NCBI GenBank assembly: GCA_002840115.1
Contig: PGZG01000045.1
Span: forward strand, 1 to 11,386
Length of the DNA: 11,386 nt
Reading direction: 5' to 3'
Source: Gammaproteobacteria bacterium HGW-Gammaproteobacteria-14
GTDB taxonomy: Bacteria > Pseudomonadota > Gammaproteobacteria > Pseudomonadales > Alcanivoracaceae
Shown: positions 5,703 to 11,386 of the stretch, piece after piece
Layout of the letters: every line of letters starts with the position of its first letter
Position numbering within the stretch: the stretch's first letter is position 1
Translations under genes and position numbers: made by a program
The notes under the pieces: generated by a model
What the model was told of the DNA's origin: nothing
What the model saw: only the letters and a program-made list of their open reading frames with translations
Databases searched by the model: none

Positions 5703-7640
5703 ATGTCCAGCAGCACACTGTATCCGGTTCCAGAGAGCACAAAGCGTGAGGCACTGATTGATCGTGCCACCTACGAGGCCTGGTACCGCGAGTCTCTGGA
5801 TAGCCCGGATACCTTCTGGGCAGCGCGTGCCAACGAGTTGCTCAGCTGGATTCAGCCTTGGGACTCCGTGCATAGTGGCGACTTCAGCAAGGGAGACGCT
5901 CGCTGGTTTGATGGCGGCACGTTGAATGTCAGCGCCAATTGCATTGATCGCCACCTTGATACGCGGGCCGACCAAACGGCCATTATCTGGGAAGGTGATG
6001 ACCCAGACCAATCACAGCACATCAGCTATCGAACACTGCATGAACAAGTCTGCAAACTGGCTAATGTACTGAAAACCCGCGGCGTTAAAAAAGGTGATCG
6101 GGTTTGCATTTATATGCCCATGATTCCTGAAGCTGCCTACGCCATGCTGGCCTGCACCCGCATCGGCGCGGTTCACTCAGTAGTGTTTGGTGGTTTCTCG
6201 CCGGAGGCTCTGAAAGATCGCATTCTGGACGCCGATGCCCGCGTACTGATTACCGCCGACGAAGGCGTCCGCGGCGGCAAAACCATTCCCCTGAAAACCA
6301 ATAGTGATGCAGCGCTGGTGCACTGCCCCGATGTTCATACCTGCCTGACCGTCAAACGCACGGGCGGCAATATCGACTGGCAGGATGGTCGTGATGTCTG
6401 GTACCACGAAGCGATTCTTCAAGCAGACACCCATTGCGCACCGGAGCCCATGGCAGCAGAAGATCCGTTATTTATTTTGTATACCTCCGGCTCCACCGGC
6501 AAACCCAAAGGGGTGCTCCATACCACTGCCGGATACCTGCTCGGTGCTGCACTGACCCACAAATATGTATTCGATTATCACGATGGCGATATTTACTGGT
6601 GTACCGCTGACGTGGGCTGGGTAACCGGTCACAGCTATATTGTTTATGGCCCGCTGGCTAATGGCGCCATTACTCTGATGTTTGAAGGTGTGCCCACCTA
6701 CCCGGATGCATCACGCTTCTGGCAGGTTATCGACAAACACAAGGTGAATATTTTTTATACGGCCCCCACCGCCATTCGCGCCCTGATGGGGCTTGGCGAC
6801 GGACCCGTGAAAAAAACCTCCCGCGCTTCACTGAAGTTGCTTGGCAGCGTTGGCGAACCGATTAATCCGGAAGCCTGGGAGTGGTACCACCGAGTAGTGG
6901 GCGAAGAACGCTGCCCCGTAGTTGACACCTGGTGGCAAACAGAAACCGGCTCAATTCTGATCTCACCGCTACCCGGCGTTACCGACCTGAAACCCGGCTC
7001 GGCCACTCTGCCCCTGTTCGGTGTGGAACCGGCACTGATGGATGAAAACGGCAATGAGTTAAGCGGCGCCGTGAGCGGTAATCTTGTGCTGAAGCGTAGC
7101 TGGCCAAGCCAGATTCGCAGCGTCTATGGCGATCACCAACGGATGATTGAGACTTATTTTTCCACCTATAAAGGCACTTATTTTACCGGTGATGGCGCAC
7201 GACGCGATGAAGACGGTTACTACTGGATCACTGGCCGTGTTGACGACGTACTGAATGTTTCCGGCCATCGCCTTGGCACCGCCGAAGTAGAATCTGCCCT
7301 TGTTCTGCATGTCGCCGTTGCTGAAGCGGCCGTGGTGGGCTACCCCCACGACGTTAAAGGTCAGGGTATTTATGCCTATGTATCACTGATGAGCGGCGTC
7401 GAGGCCAACGAGCCTTTACTGAAGGAATTGCGTGATTTTGTTAGCAAGGAGATTGGCGCCATCGCCAAACCGGACCTGATTCATTTTGCTCCGGGTCTGC
7501 CGAAAACCCGCTCTGGCAAAATCATGCGTCGCATCCTACGGAAAATTGCTGCCAACGAACTTGATACTTTGGGAGACACATCCACACTGGCCGACCCCAG
7601 CGTAGTTGATCAACTTATTTCCGGGCGCATGAACAGCTAA
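5703..7640 (+). CDS. acs: Acetyl-CoA synthetase (AMP-forming acetate--CoA ligase)
   Basis: Acs converts acetate, ATP and CoA to acetyl-CoA through an acetyl-adenylate, letting the cell grow on or scavenge acetate. The 645-residue product matches the usual length (about 650). The N-terminal ACAS region (YEAWYRESLDSPDTFWA, 22-38) precedes the adenylation domain: P-loop-like YTSGSTGKPKGV (260-271), the DVGWVTGHSYIVYGPL CoA/acetate region, WWQTETG (410-416) whose Trp limits the pocket to acetate, and YFTGDGARRDEDGYYWITGRVDDVLNVSGHRLGTAEVE spanning the hinge. PKTRSGKIMRR contains Lys606, the catalytic lysine that in Salmonella and E. coli Acs is inactivated by Pat acetylation and reactivated by CobB; control of that kind is likely but neither enzyme is encoded here. 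It stands alone on its strand and converges on icd across 84 bases. One conserved-position change, GHRLGTAEVE with Leu where many Acs proteins have Ile or Met, is conservative. Confidence 0.98.
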   Translation: MSSSTLYPVPESTKREALIDRATYEAWYRESLDSPDTFWAARANELLSWIQPWDSVHSGDFSKGDARWFDGGTLNVSANCIDRHLDTRADQTAIIWEGDDPDQSQHISYRTLHEQVCKLANVLKTRGVKKGDRVCIYMPMIPEAAYAMLACTRIGAVHSVVFGGFSPEALKDRILDADARVLITADEGVRGGKTIPLKTNSDAALVHCPDVHTCLTVKRTGGNIDWQDGRDVWYHEAILQADTHCAPEPMAAEDPLFILYTSGSTGKPKGVLHTTAGYLLGAALTHKYVFDYHDGDIYWCTADVGWVTGHSYIVYGPLANGAITLMFEGVPTYPDASRFWQVIDKHKVNIFYTAPTAIRALMGLGDGPVKKTSRASLKLLGSVGEPINPEAWEWYHRVVGEERCPVVDTWWQTETGSILISPLPGVTDLKPGSATLPLFGVEPALMDENGNELSGAVSGNLVLKRSWPSQIRSVYGDHQRMIETYFSTYKGTYFTGDGARRDEDGYYWITGRVDDVLNVSGHRLGTAEVESALVLHVAVAEAAVVGYPHDVKGQGIYAYVSLMSGVEANEPLLKELRDFVSKEIGAIAKPDLIHFAPGLPKTRSGKIMRRILRKIAANELDTLGDTSTLADPSVVDQLISGRMNS

Positions 7641-7657
7641 AACTGTGTCGCCTTACG

Positions 7658-7712
7658 AAAAAAAGCACCTCCGAATATCCCCCAAGGATCCAGGGGGTTA
7701 TTCAGAGGCGCT
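7658..7712 (-). terminator. Rho-independent terminator of icd, between convergent acs and icd
   Basis: Arms 7664-7683 and 7693-7712 pair over about 20 positions around a nine-base loop, with an A7 run at 7658-7664 that becomes T7 after the stem on the minus strand. Three arm positions are imperfect. At two of them the minus-strand RNA forms G-U wobbles while the + strand RNA would have A-C mismatches, and on the + side only three Ts follow the stem. The structure is thus built for the leftward icd transcript and would end acs transcripts less well. Confidence 0.85.
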
Positions 7713-7724
7713 TTAATCAGAAGG

Positions 7725-9962
7725 TTATTTCTGAGCGTAAGAATCAATAATCTGATTCAACGTTTTACTGGGACGCATGGCATTACTTACCTTATCCGGG
7801 TTCGGCAAATAGTAGCCCCCCATGTCGACAGGATGACCCTGGACTTCCAGCAGCTCAGCAAGAATGGCTGACTCATTATCGGCCAGCGCTTTTGCCAAAC
7901 TCTCAAAATGCACCTTAAGATCCGGATCTTCATCCTGCGCGGCCAGCGCGCGGGCCCAATACAGAGCCAGATAAAAGTGGCTACCCCGATTGTCCAGCTC
8001 GCCAGCCTTACGCGATGGCGACTTATCCTCATCCAGAAAGACTGCCGTTGCCTGATCCAGAGTTTTGGCAAGAATGCTGGCGCGCTTGTTGCCGGTTTTA
8101 TCGCCCAAGTCTTCCAGCGACACCATCATGGCCAGAAACTCACCAAGGGAGTCCCAGCGCAGATGATTCTCCTCGAGAAACTGCTGCACATGTTTCGGCG
8201 CAGAGCCACCAGCACCCGTTTCAAATAATCCCCCGCCAGCCAGCAACGGTACAATCGACAGCATTTTGGCGCTGGTTCCCAGCTCCAAAATCGGGAAAAG
8301 ATCCGTTAGATAATCGCGCAACACATTTCCGGTGACGGAAATCGTGTCCTTACCACGCAGCAATCGCTCCATGGTGTGTCGGATCGCCTGATCCAGCGAC
8401 ATAATGCTGATATCCAGGCCTTCGGTATCATGATCCTGCAGGTAACGCTGCACTTTTTGAATCATCTGCGCATCATGGGGACGCTCGGAGTCCAACCAGA
8501 ACACTGCAGGCATGCCGCTTAGACGGGCACGCTGTACCGCCAGACGAACCCAGTCACGAATAGGGGCATCCTTGGTCTGACAAGCTCGCCAGATATCCCC
8601 CTTCTCCACCTGATGCTCGAAATAGACCTCACCGTCTTGTCCTACCACCCGCACCGTGCCATCTTCCGGCAGCTCAAAGGTTTTATCATGGGAGCCATAC
8701 TCTTCTGCCTGTTGAGCCATCAAGCCCACATTCGGTACGGTACCCATAGTGCGCGGATCGAAAGCATCATGGTGCTTACAGAAGTTAATCACTTCCTGAT
8801 AAATAGTGGCGTAGGTACTTTCCGGAATAACCGCCTTGGTATCCTTGAGCTTGCCATCAGTGCCCCACATTTTACCGCCCGCACGGATCATGGCGGGCAT
8901 TGAAGCATCCACGATCACGTCGCTGGGCACATGCAAGTTAGAGATACCACGCTCAGAGTCCACCATTGCCATTTCCGGGCGATGGGCGTAACAGTCGCGA
9001 ATATCTTCTTCAATTTCAGCGCGCGTAGAATAAGAAAGGCCTGAAATTTTTTGATAAAGATTACTCAGGCCGTTTTTAGGATTAACACCAATTTCTTCGA
9101 AAAGATCATGGTGCTTTTGAAATACATCCTTGAAAAACACTGTTACCGCATGGCCAAAAACAATCGGGTGCGACACCTTCATCATGGTCGCCTTCACATG
9201 CAAGGAGAACAGCAAACCTGCCTTACGCGCACCCTCCATTTCCTCTTCAAGGAACTGCCGTAGGGCTTTAACGCTCATGAACATGGCATCTACCACTTCA
9301 CCTTCCAAGACCGGCGTCTTCTCCTTGAGCACAATGGTACGACCATCTTTGGTCACTAGCTCAATGCGCAGCACATCAGCCTTTTCCATGGTGCGCGACA
9401 GCTCACCATGATAAAAATCGCCAGCGCGCATATGTGCTACATGAGTGCGAGATGCCTGGCTCCATTTGCCCATGGAGTGAGGATGTTTCTTGGCAAAATT
9501 CTTCACCGCCGTAGATGCTCGACGGTCTGAATTGCCTTCGCGAATGACCGGATTCACTGCACTACCCAATGCCTTCGCATAACGGGAAAGAATCTCCCGT
9601 TCTTTATCATCAGCTGGCTCATCCGGATAGTCCGGGATCGGATATCCCTGGGACTGCAGTTCGCTAATAGCATTTTTCAACTGAGGAATAGAAGCGCTGA
9701 CATTAGGCAGCTTAATAATATTAGCTTCGGGTTGAAGCGTCATTTTTCCTAATGCGGCAAGGTTATCCGGAACACGTTTATCTTCGGGCAGGTAGTCGGG
9801 AAACAGGGCCAGCACTCTTGCCGCCAGCGAAATATCCACAGGCTCAACATCAACCCCGGCAGCGCGAGTAAAGACATTCAGGATGGGCAAAAATGAATAG
9901 GTAGCAAGGGCAGGCGCTTCGTCAGTCTGGGTATAAATAATCTTTCGCGTTTCAGTCGTCAT
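7725..9962 (-). CDS. icd: Isocitrate dehydrogenase, NADP-dependent, monomeric type (IDH-II)
   Basis: Oxidatively decarboxylates isocitrate to 2-oxoglutarate in the TCA cycle while reducing NADP+. At 745 residues it belongs to the large monomeric class (Azotobacter vinelandii enzyme about 741) and not the 416-residue dimeric E. coli class. Seen motifs: LGSAVNPVIREGNSDRR (132-148) for substrate binding, HVKATMMKVSHPIVFGHAV (255-273) with Lys257, VDASMPAMIR (351-360) with Asp352, NVLRDYLTD (546-554) with Asp550 and Asp554, and HLRWDSLGEF (600-609) and SRKAGELDNRGSHFYLALYW (650-669) with Arg602 and Arg651. These are displaced by a constant +2 from the Azotobacter residues that bind Mg-isocitrate and NADPH (recalled numbering). 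The ATG has GAGG six bases upstream on the minus strand (9969-9972). It lies 44 bases after the NUDIX gene with no terminator between, so co-transcription is possible, and it faces acs. Confidence 0.97.
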   Translation of the reverse strand: MTTETRKIIYTQTDEAPALATYSFLPILNVFTRAAGVDVEPVDISLAARVLALFPDYLPEDKRVPDNLAALGKMTLQPEANIIKLPNVSASIPQLKNAISELQSQGYPIPDYPDEPADDKEREILSRYAKALGSAVNPVIREGNSDRRASTAVKNFAKKHPHSMGKWSQASRTHVAHMRAGDFYHGELSRTMEKADVLRIELVTKDGRTIVLKEKTPVLEGEVVDAMFMSVKALRQFLEEEMEGARKAGLLFSLHVKATMMKVSHPIVFGHAVTVFFKDVFQKHHDLFEEIGVNPKNGLSNLYQKISGLSYSTRAEIEEDIRDCYAHRPEMAMVDSERGISNLHVPSDVIVDASMPAMIRAGGKMWGTDGKLKDTKAVIPESTYATIYQEVINFCKHHDAFDPRTMGTVPNVGLMAQQAEEYGSHDKTFELPEDGTVRVVGQDGEVYFEHQVEKGDIWRACQTKDAPIRDWVRLAVQRARLSGMPAVFWLDSERPHDAQMIQKVQRYLQDHDTEGLDISIMSLDQAIRHTMERLLRGKDTISVTGNVLRDYLTDLFPILELGTSAKMLSIVPLLAGGGLFETGAGGSAPKHVQQFLEENHLRWDSLGEFLAMMVSLEDLGDKTGNKRASILAKTLDQATAVFLDEDKSPSRKAGELDNRGSHFYLALYWARALAAQDEDPDLKVHFESLAKALADNESAILAELLEVQGHPVDMGGYYLPNPDKVSNAMRPSKTLNQIIDSYAQK

Positions 9963-10006
9963 TTTCCGCCTCTAATCCAACAGTAGAAATAGAAGATTGC
10001 CCCGGC

Positions 10007-10552
10007 TCAACCCCGGAAGCGCTCCGCAGTGTCTCTGACCTCTTTAAGCATCAATGTTTCCCGATGTATAGACTGTCCCATAGAGGATGCCTTGCGCGCC
10101 ATGACCATTTCATTATGGTGAATGGCATCATTCAGGCTTACCCACTGTGGCACCATGCCATTGGCCTGCTCATAGGGCTCCAGGCGAGTCTCCCCGAGCT
10201 GCCGATGAACCTGACAGTGGAAAAAATGGGAACGCATATACATCAGGTCATACTCAGGTTTCCAATGGGGGCGATACTCATCCAGAAACCCATAGTGGCT
10301 AAGCACCTGGATATCACGAGCGCCGGTTTCTTCTTCCAGCTCCCGCTGCAACCCGGTTTCCAGATTCTCCCCGTCATCAATCCCGCCGCCAGGGAAGCTG
10401 AAATCATCGTATCGCTGGGTATACAGCAGCAGAATCTCATCGCCGTCGAGCACAATGCCACGGGCCGCCGTGCGACGCAGAACCCTGCTGGATGCCAGAT
10501 TCACCTCCGGGTGAGTCAATGTGTGCAGCAATCGCATAAACTTGGGCTCCAT
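10007..10552 (-). CDS. NUDIX hydrolase
   Basis: A cytosolic pyrophosphohydrolase acting on a nucleoside diphosphate linked to another group; the substrate cannot be told from the sequence. The Nudix box is complete: Gly, five residues, Glu, seven residues, RELEEETGA (residues 56-78 of the 181-residue form, inside FPGGGIDDGENLETGLQREL), with the EExG metal-binding glutamates. A strand region, RTAARGIVLDGDEILLLYTQRY, precedes it, and DLMYMRSHFFHCQVH follows. Start: an upstream GTG at 10600 lies inside the pnp terminator and is rejected. ATG 10552 is the first after the hairpin, with GGAG only three bases before it; ATG 10537 has GGAG at nine bases and is equally possible. It lies between pnp and icd on the same strand. 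Neighbourhood with pnp might hint at RNA or nucleotide housekeeping, but that is a guess. Confidence 0.92.
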   Translation of the reverse strand: MEPKFMRLLHTLTHPEVNLASSRVLRRTAARGIVLDGDEILLLYTQRYDDFSFPGGGIDDGENLETGLQRELEEETGARDIQVLSHYGFLDEYRPHWKPEYDLMYMRSHFFHCQVHRQLGETRLEPYEQANGMVPQWVSLNDAIHHNEMVMARKASSMGQSIHRETLMLKEVRDTAERFRG

Positions 10553-10558
10553 CAGCTC

Positions 10559-10596
10559 CAAACAATAAACCCCGGCATGCCGGGGTTTATTGTTTG
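10559..10596 (-). terminator. Perfect 38-base palindrome: terminator of pnp
   Basis: Bases 10559-10577 and 10578-10596 are exact reverse complements with no spacer. The GC core is CCCCGGCATGCCGGGG, followed on the minus strand by TTTATTGTTT, an interrupted U-tract. It begins 24 bases after the pnp stop codon. The sequence is a self-complementary unit, so both strands read the same, but only the minus strand has an upstream gene to end. Its far edge supplies the GGAG next to the NUDIX start. Termination may be partial because the U-tract is broken. Confidence 0.78.
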
Positions 10597-10619
10597 TCAC
10601 GTGCCACAGCCTTCCCGGA

Positions 10620-11386
10620 TCAGGCTTGGCTGGCTTCGAGCTGAGCTTCTTTCATAGACAGCTTGATACGACCACGCTGGTCAACGTCAAGCACCTTGAC
10701 CTTGATCATATCGCCTTCCTTAACGTAATCGCTGACCTTCTCGACCCGCTCCTGAGCGATCTGCGAGATATGCAGCAAACCTTCAGTACCCGGCATAATT
10801 TCAACAAAGGCACCAAAATCCACCACGCGGGTCACACGGCCTTCGTAAATTTCACCCACTTCCGGCTCGGCGGTAATGGCTTCAATACGGCGCACCGCAT
10901 CTTGCGCGGATTCACGGGTAGCACCATAAACCTTGATGGTGCCGTCATCATTGATGTCGATGTTAGCGCCAGTCGCTTCAGTGAGGCCACGAATAGTAGC
11001 GCCGCCCTTACCAATCACGTCACGGATTTTCTCGGCGTTGATTTTCATGGTAATCAGGGTCGGGGCATTTTCACTCAGCTCCGTACGCGGTGCCGACATG
11101 GTTCTGGCCATTTCGCCCAGAATATGCAGACGGCCTTCACGGGCCTGATTCAGTGCCACTTCCATGATTTCTTCGTTGATGGAATCAATTTTGATATCCA
11201 TCTGCAGCGCGGTCACACCCTTCTCAGTACCCGCCACTTTGAAGTCCATGTCGCCGAGGTGATCTTCATCGCCAAGAATATCGGACAGTACGGCAAAGCG
11301 TCCGTCTTCTTCCTTCACCAAACCCATGGCAATACCTGCCACTGGCGCCGTGATCGGTACACCAGCATCCATCAGCGCCAGAGAGG
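10620..11386 (-). CDS. pnp: Polynucleotide phosphorylase, C-terminal part (5' end outside window)
   Basis: PNPase degrades RNA 3' to 5' by phosphorolysis and is a partner of RNase E in the degradosome; it also consumes tails made by the pcnB product. About 254 C-terminal codons are present, entering from the right edge as SLALMDAGVPI, part of the second RNase PH core. SDILGDEDHLGDMDFKVAG carries the two aspartates equivalent to E. coli Asp486 and Asp492 needed for catalysis. The KH domain follows with its GxxG loop in KIRDVIGKGGATIRGLTEATG, then the S1 domain from GEIYEGRVTRVVDFGAFVEI to GRIKLSMKEA. The protein ends only seven residues after the S1 domain (QLEASQA), so it lacks the longer C-terminal tail of the E. 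coli enzyme. The stop is TGA at 10622-10620. Confidence 0.97.
   Translation of the reverse strand, partial: SLALMDAGVPITAPVAGIAMGLVKEEDGRFAVLSDILGDEDHLGDMDFKVAGTEKGVTALQMDIKIDSINEEIMEVALNQAREGRLHILGEMARTMSAPRTELSENAPTLITMKINAEKIRDVIGKGGATIRGLTEATGANIDINDDGTIKVYGATRESAQDAVRRIEAITAEPEVGEIYEGRVTRVVDFGAFVEIMPGTEGLLHISQIAQERVEKVSDYVKEGDMIKVKVLDVDQRGRIKLSMKEAQLEASQA

Noticed and set aside
7908..8335. Rightward open frames of about 106 codons opposite icd
   Set aside because: They are antisense to a complete, motif-verified icd gene, have no recognisable domains, and arise from its codon bias.
10553..10600. GTG start at 10600 for the NUDIX gene
   Set aside because: It would encode 16 residues from the pnp terminator palindrome itself; two ATG codons just after the hairpin are better placed.
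10064..10657. A 197-codon rightward frame opposite the NUDIX gene
   Set aside because: The opposite strand has a perfect Nudix box and family-like composition; this frame crosses the terminator palindrome and shows no domain. It is a shadow.
1..11386. Mobile element, CRISPR or defence island
   Set aside because: No transposase, integrase, spaced direct repeats, terminal repeats or tRNA-edge duplications are visible; gene content is mostly core metabolism.

Overview
The window looks like the chromosome of a gammaproteobacterium, most likely a marine or aquatic one of the Cellvibrionales/Spongiibacteraceae kind. The evidence is the pcnB-folK-(kinase)-panB-panC-panD order, a poly(A) polymerase with an arginine-rich tail, a monomeric NADP-isocitrate dehydrogenase, and proteins close to E. 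coli PanB, PanC, PanD, Acs and PNPase. Base composition by eye is in the mid-50s % GC and even across the window. The genus is a guess. Coding density is high: the largest gap between genes is about 214 bases (3807-4020), so no stretch over 300 bases lacks a gene. I see no tRNA, rRNA, CRISPR array, insertion sequence or attachment site.

Left part (1-3890, + strand) is a biosynthetic operon. It holds the 3' end of pcnB (RNA polyadenylation), then folK (folate) overlapping it by ATGA, a deoxynucleoside kinase overlapping folK, then panB, panC and panD. PanB makes ketopantoate, PanD makes beta-alanine from aspartate, and PanC joins pantoate to beta-alanine to give pantothenate, the precursor of coenzyme A. 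No terminator is visible before panD. After it stands a very symmetrical 61-base palindrome containing a bidirectional rho-independent terminator.

Middle part (4021-5572, + strand) is the only accessory-looking section: an uncharacterised lipoprotein and, overlapping its 3' end, an uncharacterised protein with one N-terminal membrane segment. They are probably exported envelope proteins of narrow distribution. This is the part of the window most likely to hold something undescribed.

Right part carries acs (5703-7640, +), which activates acetate to acetyl-CoA. It faces, across a terminator, a leftward group: icd (monomeric NADP-dependent isocitrate dehydrogenase), a NUDIX hydrolase, and the 3' part of pnp (polynucleotide phosphorylase) running off the right edge. 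A perfect 38-base palindrome behind pnp is its terminator and lies directly against the start of the NUDIX gene. Acs consumes CoA, the end product of the pan pathway, and feeds acetyl-CoA to the TCA cycle where Icd acts; this link is metabolic and does not show co-regulation.

Overall this is mostly ordinary housekeeping sequence. I do not see a convincing new system; the unknown envelope pair and the palindromic terminators are the points worth a second look.
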